In this document: one piece after another, positions 50,819-59,154 of the stretch
How the letters are laid out: each line of letters begins with the position of its first letter
How positions within the stretch are numbered: position 1 is the first letter of the stretch
The notes under the pieces: generated by a model
What the model saw: the letters and a program-made list of their open reading frames with translations, nothing else
What the model was told of the DNA's origin: nothing
The model's database searches: none
Made by a program: the position numbers and the translations under genes
Source: a bacterium
Lineage (GTDB): Bacteria; Electryoneota; B3-LCP
Direction of reading: 5' to 3'
NCBI GenBank assembly: GCA_026394195.1
Contig: JAPKYS010000043.1
Span: 19,131-83,130, forward strand
Length of the DNA stretch: 64,000 nucleotides

Positions 50819-51286
50819 ATGAAGGGTAACAAAAAAGTTATCGACAAACTGAATGATCTGCTGGCGGACGAACTGACTGCGATCAACCAGTACATGGTGC
50901 ATTCGGAAATGAATGACAATTGGGGCTACAAAAAGCTCCACGACGCGGATGAGAAGCGCGCCATCGACGAGATGAAACACGCTGAGAGGCTGATTGGGCG
51001 GGTTTTGTTTTTGGAAGGCATTCCCGTTGTCAGCAAGTTAAATTCCGTCCACGTTGGTCCTGACGTCGAAAAACAACACAAGAACGATTGGAGCGCAGAG
51101 AACGATGCGATCAAATCGTACAACCAGGGCATCAAAATCTGCGTGGAAGTCGGCGACAACGGCAGTCGGGAACTGATGGAATCCATCTTGAAAGACGAAG
51201 AAGCCCACATCGATTGGCTGGAAGCTCAGATGGATCAGATCAAGCAGATGAGCATCCAGAATTATCTGGTTGAGCAGATGGATTAA
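50819..51286 (+). CDS. bfr: Bacterioferritin
   Basis: 155 residues. The di-iron ferroxidase ligands are visible: Glu18, Glu51, His54, Glu94, Glu127 and His130 (DEEAHIDWLE). Met52 in AIDEMKHAERL is the heme-ligand position, so it is a true heme bacterioferritin rather than a plain ferritin. It stores iron as a 24-mer cage in the cytoplasm. GGAGGAGG precedes the ATG. gpsA begins 17 bp after the stop. Confidence 0.95.
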   Translation: MKGNKKVIDKLNDLLADELTAINQYMVHSEMNDNWGYKKLHDADEKRAIDEMKHAERLIGRVLFLEGIPVVSKLNSVHVGPDVEKQHKNDWSAENDAIKSYNQGIKICVEVGDNGSRELMESILKDEEAHIDWLEAQMDQIKQMSIQNYLVEQMD

Positions 51287-51303
51287 ACCACTTCGGCGGC
51301 ATT

Positions 51304-52332
51304 GTGGACCTGAGGCACGTGAATATCGATCACCCCACCGTCGGCGTCCTGGGCGCCGGCGGCTGGGGGACAACTTTGGCTCTTTTGCTCTTAGGCAAGG
51401 GCTTCGAGGTGCGTCTTTGGGAATTCCGTCCGGATGCCGCCCGAAAAGTGAGCCTGGAGCGTGAAAACAAGGAATTCCTTCCGGGAATTCCGCTGCCCGA
51501 AACGCTGCTGATCGATTCAGATCCGGCGATCGTCTTATCCGGCGTCAATGTGATCGTGCTGGCGATCCCTTCGCAGTTCGTCCGTCATGCGATTCTGAAC
51601 CTGGTCGGCCTCATCGAGCCTGGTGCGATGATTGTCAATGCAGCCAAGGGAATCGAAGAGCAGACCCTAAAAAGGCCTTCAGAAGTCATCAGCAATCTGT
51701 TGGCAGGTATCTATCCTGATCATTACGTGGCGCTTTCAGGTCCTTCGCACGCGGAAGAGGTTTCACGAGGCATCCCCACCAGTGTGGTGGCGGCGAGTCA
51801 AAATCTCGAGACAGCCCGACAAGCCCAAAATATCTTCTTCACGCCTAACTTCCGCGTCTACGCTTCGGAAGACCTGGTCGGCGTCGAAATCGGCGCGGCG
51901 CTGAAGAACGTCATCGCCATCGCGGCGGGTATTTCCGACGGGTTGGGCTTCGGCGATAACACCAAGGGTGCTCTGTTAACTCGTGGTTTAGCGGAAATGA
52001 CGCGCCTGGGCGTCAAACTGGGCGGACAGCCGCGCACCTTCGCCGGGCTTTCCGGCATGGGCGACCTGATCACCACCTGTATGAGCCGCCATAGCCGCAA
52101 CCGCTATGTCGGCGAACAGATCGGTCTGGGTAGAACTCTAACCGAGGTGCTGGCGGGCATGAGCATGGTAGCTGAAGGCGTGCGGACTACAAAATCCGCT
52201 CACGAAATCGGCAGGCGCGAGGGCGTCCCCATGCCGATTACCGACGCCATCCACGCCGTGCTCTTCGAAGACAAATCCCCCCGCCAGGCTGTCGTCGACC
52301 TGATGACGCGGGATTTGAAGGTGGAGGATTAG
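51304..52332 (+). CDS. gpsA: Glycerol-3-phosphate dehydrogenase [NAD(P)+]
   Basis: 342 residues. Rossmann motif VGVLGAGGWGTTLALLL, then NAAKGIEEQTL, LSGPSHAEEVSRGIPT, VGVEIGAALKNVIAIAAGISDGLGFGDNTKGALLTRGLAEM and TFAGLSGMGDLITTCMSRHSRNR, with the catalytic Lys in GAALKN. It reduces dihydroxyacetone phosphate to sn-glycerol-3-phosphate for phospholipid synthesis. The frame opens at a GTG (51304); a second GTG at 51319, with TGAGG upstream, is an equally good start. Confidence 0.95.
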   Translation: MDLRHVNIDHPTVGVLGAGGWGTTLALLLLGKGFEVRLWEFRPDAARKVSLERENKEFLPGIPLPETLLIDSDPAIVLSGVNVIVLAIPSQFVRHAILNLVGLIEPGAMIVNAAKGIEEQTLKRPSEVISNLLAGIYPDHYVALSGPSHAEEVSRGIPTSVVAASQNLETARQAQNIFFTPNFRVYASEDLVGVEIGAALKNVIAIAAGISDGLGFGDNTKGALLTRGLAEMTRLGVKLGGQPRTFAGLSGMGDLITTCMSRHSRNRYVGEQIGLGRTLTEVLAGMSMVAEGVRTTKSAHEIGRREGVPMPITDAIHAVLFEDKSPRQAVVDLMTRDLKVED

Positions 52333-52388
52333 GGGGGGAATTGTGAATTATGAGTTATGAATTATGAAAAAACGAGTCAGTATTTTAC

Positions 52389-52521
52389 AGAGAGTGTTGA
52401 AAAATAATAAAAATAGAAGTCATTGCGAGCGTAGCGAAGCAATCTCATAGCTTGGTTCTACCGGATTGCTTCGGGACTTCGTCCCTCGCAATGACGCGAA
52501 AAGTATTTTTCAACGCTCTCT
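52389..52521. mobile_element. MITE-like element with 18-bp terminal inverted repeats
   Basis: Left end AGAGAGTGTTGAAAAATA (52389-52406) is the reverse complement of the right end TATTTTTCAACGCTCTCT (52504-52521) with one mismatch. Inside, GTCATTGCGAG (52419-52429) and CTCGCAATGAC (52485-52495) form a second perfect pair, and GCGAAGCAATC/GATTGCTTCG a third. The 133-bp unit has no reading frame and lies between gpsA and asnS. The internal core matches the repeat at 35576. No clear target-site duplication is seen. Confidence 0.75.
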
Positions 52522-52551
52522 TCCGAAGGAATACTAAAATATAACCCCCCC

Positions 52552-53844
52552 ATGACCCAAACCTACATCTCTGACATCGCGGCGCAGGCGGGCGAGACTG
52601 TGGAACTGCGCGGCTGGCTGTACAACTTTCGTTCCTCAGGCAAGCTGAAGTTCCTGTTGCTGCGGGACGGAACCGGCATCATCCAGTGCGTGCTCTCCAA
52701 GAAGGAAGCCCCGGACGCGGTCTGGGAAGCTTCTGAGACGCTGGCGCAGGAAACGGCTTTGATCCTGCGCGGCAAGGTCAACCAGGACGACCGCGCGCCC
52801 GGAGGATTCGAGATCTGGCTGTCCGACCTGCAGATCGTCGGCGCCTCCGTCGATTATCCCATCACGCTCAAGGAACACGGCGACGCCTTCCTGCTGGATA
52901 ACCGCCACCTGTGGATTCGGTCGAAAAAACAGCACGCCGTCCTGCGAGTCCGCCACCAGGTGATCAAAGCCATCCGTGATTTTCTGGACGATCGCGGCTT
53001 CATCAATTTCGACGCGCCCATCCTGACGCCCAATGCCAGCGAAGGAACCACAACCCTGTTTAAGATCGACTATTTCGGAGAGAATGCCTATCTATCCCAG
53101 TCCGGGCAACTCTACCAGGAGCCGGGATGCGCTGCTTTCGGCAAGACCTACTGCTTCGGGCCCACCTTCCGAGCCGAAAAATCCAAGACGCGCAAACATC
53201 TGACCGAATTCTGGATGGTCGAACCTGAAGTGGCTTTCATGGAGCTACCGGAGCTGATGGAGTTGGCAGAGGATTTCATCTGCTTCATCGTCAACCGGGC
53301 TCTGGATAGGTGTCAGCCGGATCTTGAGGTATTAGAGAGGGATCTGGAACCCTTGAAGCGGGTTCAGAAACCCTTCCCGCGAATGCACTACAATGACGCC
53401 TCTAAATTACTGCGAGACAAGGGATTGCCGTTCACTCACGGCGACGATTTCGGCGCGCCCGACGAAGAAGCCATTACCGCCGGATCGGATCGACCGGTGA
53501 TCGTGCACCGCTTCCCTGCCGCTATCAAAGCCTTCTACATGAAACCGGATCCGGTCGATCCCACCCTCTCGCTCTCCATGGACGTGCTCGCTCCCGAAGG
53601 ATACGGCGAGATTATCGGCGGCAGCCAGAGGGAAGACGATTTGAAGGTATTGGAAGAGAAAATCCACGAGCATAAGCTGCCCAGGGAAGCCTTCGAGTGG
53701 TATCTGGACGTCAGGCGCTACGGCACCTTCCCCCACTCCGGTTTCGGCATGGGTCTGGAACGCACCGTATCCTGGATCTGCGGCATTCACCACATTAGGG
53801 AAGCGATCCCTTTCCCCAGGATGATTCACCGGCTGAAACCTTAA
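52552..53844 (+). CDS. asnS: Asparaginyl-tRNA synthetase
   Basis: 430 residues of class IIb. The N-terminal OB-fold anticodon-binding domain (about 1-110) has VELRGWLYNFRSSGKLKFLLLRDGTG; catalytic motif 2 is FGPTFRAEKSKTRKHLTEFWMVEPE and motif 3 is GFGMGLERTVSWI. The length and the lack of an inserted GAD domain fit AsnRS rather than bacterial AspRS. It charges tRNA-Asn directly. An imperfect AAGGA lies far upstream of the ATG. Confidence 0.93.
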   Translation: MTQTYISDIAAQAGETVELRGWLYNFRSSGKLKFLLLRDGTGIIQCVLSKKEAPDAVWEASETLAQETALILRGKVNQDDRAPGGFEIWLSDLQIVGASVDYPITLKEHGDAFLLDNRHLWIRSKKQHAVLRVRHQVIKAIRDFLDDRGFINFDAPILTPNASEGTTTLFKIDYFGENAYLSQSGQLYQEPGCAAFGKTYCFGPTFRAEKSKTRKHLTEFWMVEPEVAFMELPELMELAEDFICFIVNRALDRCQPDLEVLERDLEPLKRVQKPFPRMHYNDASKLLRDKGLPFTHGDDFGAPDEEAITAGSDRPVIVHRFPAAIKAFYMKPDPVDPTLSLSMDVLAPEGYGEIIGGSQREDDLKVLEEKIHEHKLPREAFEWYLDVRRYGTFPHSGFGMGLERTVSWICGIHHIREAIPFPRMIHRLKP

Positions 53845-53856
53845 AGAGGATATTGA

Positions 53857-55002
53857 ATGCTGTTGGCTTATCTGCTCTTTTTCCTCGGCCTCGGATTGTT
53901 GGTTTACACCTACCTGATCTATCCCGGGTTTATACTCCTCCTGGGCAGCAGAAAGGAAAAAGATTACGCTCGCAGGTGGAGTGAACCACCTTCTGTTACC
54001 ATTCTCCTCGCCGTGCATAACGAAGCAGCCATCATCGTCGATAAATTACAGAATGCTCTGGCGCAAGATTATCCCGCTGACAAATTGGACCTGCTGGTGG
54101 TCGATGATCTTTCAACCGACCGTACTCTGGAGATGATTAAATCAATCCCCGGCGACCGGATAACCTGCATCGAACAGAAGGAGAGATTAGGAAAAACCGC
54201 TGCGATGAATCAAGCCGTCGTTCAGGCTCGGGGAGACATTCTGGTGTTTACGGACGCAAAAACTTTCTTTCAACCCGATGCGGTGCGAAAATTGATCGAA
54301 ACCTTCGACGCGAATCAAAAAATCGGCGTTGTCTGCGGCGAGATGCGTTACGTTAAACACCCCGACGCCGTGAGCGACGAAGAGAGCCATTACTGGAACT
54401 TCGAGAGGCGTTTACGACGCGCAGAAAGCCGGACTGGAACTCTCTTGGGGGCGCATGGACCCATGTATGCCATCCCCAGGGAATTATTCACCCCCTTATC
54501 AGAAGATTTGATCAGTGACTTCATGACGCCGCTGCTGTTGGCGCTGCAAGGGTATCGGACTGTGAACCAACCAGCAGCCGTGGCCACTCAGTGCGGCACC
54601 AGCAAATCGACCTCAATTTTTTACCGCAAGCGGCGCATTATCCAGCGCAGTTTATACGCCATCTGGAAAAATCGGCAGCTTATCAATCCCTTCAAGGCAA
54701 AATGGTTGGCCGTGCAGCTCTGGTCGCACAAAGTTCTGCGCTGGTTTACCGCCTTATGGTTCATCTTCATCGCCATCGGATCATTCCTGTTGCGGGACCA
54801 CCTCTTTTTTAATTACTTCGGCTGGTGTCAGATCGTCGGATATGGCGCGGGTTTGATCGGACTATTGGTACAAAGCGCCGGGAAGCCTGCGGTTTTCCTG
54901 CGATTTCCCGCTTACGTGCTGATGATACTGGGCGCTTCACTGGTGGGAATGCTGAGATTTTTCACGGGCAAGAAGGTCGTCACTTGGGAACCGCTACGAT
55001 GA
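53857..55002 (+). CDS. Glycosyltransferase family 2 membrane protein
   Basis: 381 residues. One N-terminal TM helix (about 3-27), then a GT-A catalytic domain with VTILLAVHNEAAIIVDKLQNAL, LLVVDDLSTDRT (the DD pair), ILVFTDAKTFF (DxD-like) and the R-x-x-x-R-like EERRLRRAE region. Three TM helices follow (about 295-375). This is the architecture of processive or exopolysaccharide-type glycosyltransferases. The sugar and acceptor are unknown. AGAGGA precedes the ATG. The stop overlaps the next gene in an ATGA junction. Confidence 0.9.
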   Translation: MLLAYLLFFLGLGLLVYTYLIYPGFILLLGSRKEKDYARRWSEPPSVTILLAVHNEAAIIVDKLQNALAQDYPADKLDLLVVDDLSTDRTLEMIKSIPGDRITCIEQKERLGKTAAMNQAVVQARGDILVFTDAKTFFQPDAVRKLIETFDANQKIGVVCGEMRYVKHPDAVSDEESHYWNFERRLRRAESRTGTLLGAHGPMYAIPRELFTPLSEDLISDFMTPLLLALQGYRTVNQPAAVATQCGTSKSTSIFYRKRRIIQRSLYAIWKNRQLINPFKAKWLAVQLWSHKVLRWFTALWFIFIAIGSFLLRDHLFFNYFGWCQIVGYGAGLIGLLVQSAGKPAVFLRFPAYVLMILGASLVGMLRFFTGKKVVTWEPLR

Positions 55003-55277
55003 ACGACGTCTGTGCGCGTATACGAGTTTCCGGTAGGGTTCAGGGTGTGGGCTTCCGCTATTTCGCCATGAACTGGGCGGAGAAATTGGGGCTATGCGGC
55101 TGGGTGCGCAACAATTGGGATGGGTCGGTCGAAAGCGAAGTGGAGGGCGATCGCTCGGCAGTGGAAGAATATATCAATCAGATAAAAATTGGTCCCCGCT
55201 GGGGCCACGTCAGCAAAGCCGACGTTGAATATAAAACCTATCAGGGAGATTACAGGCAATTCGATATAACGAGGTAA
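54999..55277 (+). CDS. acyP: Acylphosphatase
   Basis: 92 residues from the ATG at 54999, which overlaps the preceding stop; the frame is open further upstream inside the glycosyltransferase gene but that part is a shadow. The family signature is complete: VSGRVQGVGFRYFAMNWAEKLGLCGWVRNNWDGSVESEVEG, with the catalytic Arg in GVGFR and Asn in VRNN (given in two parts of one stretch from about residue 9). It hydrolyses acyl phosphates. apt begins 2 bp after its stop. Confidence 0.93.
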   Translation: MNDVCARIRVSGRVQGVGFRYFAMNWAEKLGLCGWVRNNWDGSVESEVEGDRSAVEEYINQIKIGPRWGHVSKADVEYKTYQGDYRQFDITR

Positions 55278-55279
55278 AA

Positions 55280-55804
55280 ATGAAAGATCTGGAAAAATTC
55301 ATCCGTAACGTGCAGGATTTCCCCAAGAAGGGGATCGGATTTAAAGATATCACCACACTCTTGAAAGAAGGGCCAGCATTCAGAGAAGCCGTCCACCAGA
55401 TGATCGAACCCTTTAAAAACGACGGGATTCAAAAAATAGCCGGGATCGAATCACGCGGCTTCATACTGGGGGGAGCCATGGCCTATGAAATGGGCATCGG
55501 GTTCATCCCCTTCCGCAAACCGGGCAAGCTGCCCGCAGCAAAAATCGCCGAATCCTATGCTCTGGAATACGGCACCGATTCCATCGAAATGCACGTCGAT
55601 TCCGTGCAGAAGGGCGAGCGAGTACTGGTGGTGGACGATCTCCTGGCTACCGGCGGCACTGCGGCAGCGGCGTGCAAGCTGGTGGAAAAACTTGGAGGCG
55701 TGGTAGCGGGCGTCAGCTTCCTGATCGAGCTCTCCTTCATCCCCGGACGAGAAAAGCTTAAAGGCAGGAAAATTAGTGTGTTAATTGATTATAAATCAGA
55801 ATAG
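55280..55804 (+). CDS. apt: Adenine phosphoribosyltransferase
   Basis: 174 residues. Motifs: VQDFPKKGIGFKDITTLLKE, GIESRGFILGGAMAYEMG, FRKPGKLPAAK and the PRPP-binding RVLVVDDLLATGGTAAAACKL. It salvages adenine to AMP. GAGGTAAAA precedes the ATG, close behind the acylphosphatase stop, so the three genes from 53857 form one unit. Confidence 0.96.
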   Translation: MKDLEKFIRNVQDFPKKGIGFKDITTLLKEGPAFREAVHQMIEPFKNDGIQKIAGIESRGFILGGAMAYEMGIGFIPFRKPGKLPAAKIAESYALEYGTDSIEMHVDSVQKGERVLVVDDLLATGGTAAAACKLVEKLGGVVAGVSFLIELSFIPGREKLKGRKISVLIDYKSE

Positions 55805-55819
55805 CTGTCATAGCGTCAG

Positions 55820-55843
55820 GTCGGGGTCAAACACGACCCCGAC
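55820..55843. terminator. Palindrome between convergent apt and nth
   Basis: GTCGGGGTC (55820-55828) and GACCCCGAC (55835-55843) form a perfect 9-bp stem with a 6-base loop exactly between the two convergent genes. No T-run is present on either strand, so it may act as a bidirectional barrier or be a repeat; the left context GCGTCAGGTC matches 43352. Confidence 0.5.
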
Positions 55844-56544
55844 TACTTAGACTCACCCTTAAGCCCTTTCCCTTCCCACACACATTCATCCCACAAGAAA
55901 CAGCGCTGACATATCGGCTTGCGAGCCCGGCAGATGGTTCTGCCGAACTGAAGCAGGTTCATATGCAGGGAGTACCCTTTTCCGGGTGGCAGGTGAGGTT
56001 TCAGTGCTGCATACGTCACTTCCGCTGATATAGACGCGGAAACCCAGCCCAGCCGTTGGGAGATGCGATGGACGTGCGTATCCACCGGGCAGAGGTCCCG
56101 CCCAAAAGCGACCATCAGAGTGACCGCCGCGGTTTTAATGCCGATTCCTTTTTGACCCATTAACAACTCGATGGCTTCATCATTGGACGTCTCCTGAAGA
56201 CGTGCAAGATCAAATCCGCCGAAGGTCGATTGCACCCAGCGCAACAGGGCTTGCATCCGTTCAGCTTTCTGACGCGATAAACCCGCGTTACGTATGGCCG
56301 CTTCGACGTCTTGTGCCGGAGCGGCAAGAACGTCCTCCCAGCGTGGGAAACGCAGCCGTAGCGACCGAAAGGCACGATCCCTCAGGTTATCGTTGGTGTT
56401 CTGGGAGAGCAGGGTGAGGATCAGGATATCCAGCGCATCGACGGGTCCGGACCAGGATTTGACTCCTTGGTTGACTTCCAGGAGTTGCAGTGCCAATTGC
56501 AAACGACTGGAGAGCGGCGCTTTTAGAGCTGGTTCTATTTTCAT
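55843..56544 (-). CDS. nth: Endonuclease III-family DNA glycosylase
   Basis: 233 residues. Helix-hairpin-helix GQKGIGIKTAAVTL with the catalytic Lys position, followed by catalytic Asp in LCPVDTHVHRISQRLGW. The C-terminal [4Fe-4S] loop is intact: Cys-x6-Cys-x2-Cys-x5-Cys in ICRARKPICQRCFLWDECVW. It removes oxidised pyrimidines in base excision repair. The start overlaps the rsmG stop by one base. It is at the site where parA/parB often follow rsmG. Confidence 0.92.
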   Translation of the reverse strand: MKIEPALKAPLSSRLQLALQLLEVNQGVKSWSGPVDALDILILTLLSQNTNDNLRDRAFRSLRLRFPRWEDVLAAPAQDVEAAIRNAGLSRQKAERMQALLRWVQSTFGGFDLARLQETSNDEAIELLMGQKGIGIKTAAVTLMVAFGRDLCPVDTHVHRISQRLGWVSASISAEVTYAALKPHLPPGKGYSLHMNLLQFGRTICRARKPICQRCFLWDECVWEGKGLKGESK

Positions 56545-57152
56545 CAGAAGGTAACGATAAGAAGCGTCAATTTGGTCGTTAATCGAGACAGCCGAACCGG
56601 GTAGACACCGGTGGCAAGAAGCTGCTTGGCTTCACGCTTGGCGCTTGATCCCTTGTAGAACCAACACTGACCGCCGGGTTTGACAAGGCGAGATACATAG
56701 GGTAACTGTTCCGGTGCGGAACCGGTGCCCCGGGTCATCACTAAATCAAAGGAAAGAGCACACTCTTTCCGGTAGGCAAAATCTTCCAATCGCCCTTGAA
56801 CCACGTCAATTCTATCAAGGGCCAATTCTGAAATGACGCGCCTCAGGAATAGACAGCGCTTGCGACGGGGCTCCAATAACGTGATCGCAAGATCAGGACG
56901 AGCCAATTTGATGGGAATAGCTGGAAAACCGGCTCCGCTGCCTATATCTAACACCTGCAAGTTTTCCGCAAGTGGCTCTTTGAGCAGGGGAGCAAGTGAT
57001 TGGTTGGTCAACTCTGTCAACAAGTTATCCACATTTGTGGCCGATACAAGGTTAGTTATGGAATTCCAATGACTTACGAGAGCTAAATACGCTTGTAGCT
57101 GTCGCTCGAAGCGAGACTTATCCACATTCGGTAGGTTCAATATTTTCTGCAT
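56544..57152 (-). CDS. rsmG: 16S rRNA (guanine(527)-N(7))-methyltransferase RsmG
   Basis: 202 residues. Motifs: ALVSHWNSITNLVSATNVDNLLTELTNQSLAPL, SAM-binding VLDIGSGAGFPAIPIKLARPDLAITLLEPRRKRCLFLRRVI and LVMTRGTGS. RsmG methylates G527 of 16S rRNA. It lies downstream of mnmG, the usual origin-side arrangement. Two DnaA boxes fall inside its first 130 bp. Confidence 0.95.
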   Translation of the reverse strand: MQKILNLPNVDKSRFERQLQAYLALVSHWNSITNLVSATNVDNLLTELTNQSLAPLLKEPLAENLQVLDIGSGAGFPAIPIKLARPDLAITLLEPRRKRCLFLRRVISELALDRIDVVQGRLEDFAYRKECALSFDLVMTRGTGSAPEQLPYVSRLVKPGGQCWFYKGSSAKREAKQLLATGVYPVRLSRLTTKLTLLIVTF

Positions 57153-57188
57153 CTCTAAGACATTTTTAATGGGTTTGGGTTATCAACA
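57025..57188. promoter_or_regulatory. DnaA box cluster, candidate oriC region
   Basis: Two perfect DnaA boxes TTATCCACA lie at 57025-57033 and 57118-57126, both inside the 5' end of rsmG, and TTATCAACA at 57180-57188 is in the 109-bp gap before mnmG. All share orientation. The gap also contains AT-rich tracts. In many bacteria oriC is next to mnmG (gidA). Whether this or the dnaA-rpmH gap is the true origin is not settled. Confidence 0.5.
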
Positions 57189-57261
57189 ATGATCTGTAAA
57201 GAACCCCTGACCAGCAGGGTAGGCAAGCTCATATTTTGTAACATTCAGTGGCCCTCACAGC

Positions 57262-59100
57262 TCATTTCCCTCGCTTGAGCATCACCAAAATCAAGGCGAG
57301 ATCCGACGAACGCACTCCGGAAAGGCGCTTCGCCTGCCCCAGTGTCGCCGGTCTGGTCCGAGTCAGAACCAATTTTGCTTCGGCTGACAGAGCCTTTATC
57401 GCGCCGTAATTAATCCAATCGGGAATCCGGGTATCTTCGAGGCGCCGGAATGATTCCGCCTGTAAGCGCTCGCGGGAAAGATATCCGTCGTATTTTACTT
57501 CGATTTCAACTTGGAATGACGTCTCCCGATTTACGGCAAGTAATGCTACCAGATCTTCCGGCAAGATGCCGTCACCGATCATCCCGTTCAAAGTTACTTC
57601 CGGTCTGCGCAAAAAAATCGATGCTGGGACACTTTCGTCCTCCAGGCGAACTTTGGTTTTTTGCAGGCGCGCTAATAATCCTAATTTGATGGCGATGCTT
57701 GCCTCGACCCGTCGAATTGCTTCCGGTGATGCAAGCCCGATTTCTTTGGAAACGTTTAGAAGCCGTTCCCCGGCATTATCCTGGCGCAAGAGCAGGCGAA
57801 ACTCTGACCTGGACGTGAACATTCGATAAGGTTCTTCCGGAACTTTGGTGATCAGATCATCGATCAACACGCCGATGTAGGCTTGATCCCGTCCCAGGAC
57901 AATCGGCTCTTTTCCCTGGATTGATCTCGCTGCATTAATCCCAGCCATTAACCCTTGCGACGCGGCTTCTTCATAACCGGAGGTGCCGTTAATCTGACCG
58001 GCAAGATAAAGATTTTTGATCAGGCGGCATTCCAGGCTGAGATAGATTTGGTCTGTGGCAAACACATCATATTCGACGGCGTACCCGGGACGATTCATGA
58101 CCACATCTTCCAGACCGGTTACGGTTCGAAGAGCTTTGATCTGCACGTCTTCGGGCAGCGAGGTGGAAAAACCGTTGGGATAATACTCGTCGGTGGTTAA
58201 TCCTTCGGGTTCAAGGAAAAGCTGATGGCGGTCTCGTTGCGCAAACCGAACGATTTTATCCTCAATGGAAGGGCAGTAACGTGGACCAGTCCCCTTTATT
58301 CGCCCGGTATACAGAGGCGAACGATCCAAAGCGCTACGCAGAATATCATGAGTTTGAGAGTTAGAATAGGTTAGAAAGCAGGGCTGTTGGGGTAATCTTT
58401 GCGCCGGCGGCGAACCTGAGAAGTAGACCGGATCAGCGTCACCATCCTGCCTATCCATCCGGGAAAAATCAATGGTTTTGCCATCAAGGCGGGGCGGGGT
58501 GCCGGTCTTAAACCGCAGTCTGCGCAGGCCCAATTCGGATAGGCGATCCGACAACCCTAAGGCCGGCGGTTCTGAGATTCTTCCCGCAGCTGTAGACCAC
58601 TCTCCAATGTGGATCACCCCGTTCCAGAATGTGCCTCCGCAGAGAATAACGCACTTAGCACCTATTTTCTCCCCGCTACGCAGCTTAACTCCTGTAACCG
58701 TTGACTCAGATATTAACAGATCGATAACTTCGCCTGCTTCAAGATTCAATCCTGGGATTGAACGTAGCACTTCAATCATATAGTCGGTATAGAGATAACG
58801 GTCGCATTGGGCTCGAGGTGACCAGACAGCCGCCCCCTTGGATCGATTAAGCATGCGGGATTGTATGGCGGCTTTATCGGTCATAACACCCATGATGCCA
58901 CCCAAAGCATCGATCTCCCGAACCAGATGCCCTTTGGCGAGGCCTCCTATGGCTGGATTGCAGGACATGCGCGCCAGCTGCGCCAGGTCTTGCGAAATCA
59001 GCAAGGTGTGCAGTCCGAGCCGCGCGCCCGCGCCAGCAGCCTCACAACCTGCGTGCCCGCCGCCGACCACGATCAGGTCATATGTGCTTGATCCGCTCAT
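57262..59100 (-). CDS. mnmG: tRNA uridine-5-carboxymethylaminomethyl modification enzyme MnmG (GidA)
   Basis: 612 residues from the ATG at 59100 (MSGSSTYDLIVVG); the frame opens eight codons earlier at a GTG. FAD-binding motif DLIVVGGGHAGCEAAGAGARLG, then QLARMSCNPAIGGLAKGHLVREIDALGG, ILCGGTFWNGVIHIG, RLRFKTGTPPRLDGKTIDF and GQINGTSGYEEAASQGLMAGINAA. MnmG works with MnmE to make cmnm5U34 in tRNAs. It is 55 bp downstream of mnmE, with a parS site in between. Confidence 0.97.
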   Translation of the reverse strand: MSGSSTYDLIVVGGGHAGCEAAGAGARLGLHTLLISQDLAQLARMSCNPAIGGLAKGHLVREIDALGGIMGVMTDKAAIQSRMLNRSKGAAVWSPRAQCDRYLYTDYMIEVLRSIPGLNLEAGEVIDLLISESTVTGVKLRSGEKIGAKCVILCGGTFWNGVIHIGEWSTAAGRISEPPALGLSDRLSELGLRRLRFKTGTPPRLDGKTIDFSRMDRQDGDADPVYFSGSPPAQRLPQQPCFLTYSNSQTHDILRSALDRSPLYTGRIKGTGPRYCPSIEDKIVRFAQRDRHQLFLEPEGLTTDEYYPNGFSTSLPEDVQIKALRTVTGLEDVVMNRPGYAVEYDVFATDQIYLSLECRLIKNLYLAGQINGTSGYEEAASQGLMAGINAARSIQGKEPIVLGRDQAYIGVLIDDLITKVPEEPYRMFTSRSEFRLLLRQDNAGERLLNVSKEIGLASPEAIRRVEASIAIKLGLLARLQKTKVRLEDESVPASIFLRRPEVTLNGMIGDGILPEDLVALLAVNRETSFQVEIEVKYDGYLSRERLQAESFRRLEDTRIPDWINYGAIKALSAEAKLVLTRTRPATLGQAKRLSGVRSSDLALILVMLKRGK

Positions 59101-59126
59101 GTCAGGGTCTTCGAATCTCCACACTT

Positions 59127-59142
59127 TGTTTCACGTGAAACA
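59127..59142. promoter_or_regulatory. parS centromere site
   Basis: TGTTTCACGTGAAACA is a perfect match to the 16-bp parS palindrome bound by ParB. It lies in the gap between the mnmE stop and the mnmG start, close to the probable origin, the usual place for such sites. ParB loaded here would organise the origin and recruit ParA and SMC. Neither parA nor parB is encoded in this window. Confidence 0.95.
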
Positions 59143-59154
59143 TTTTTTCCGCTC

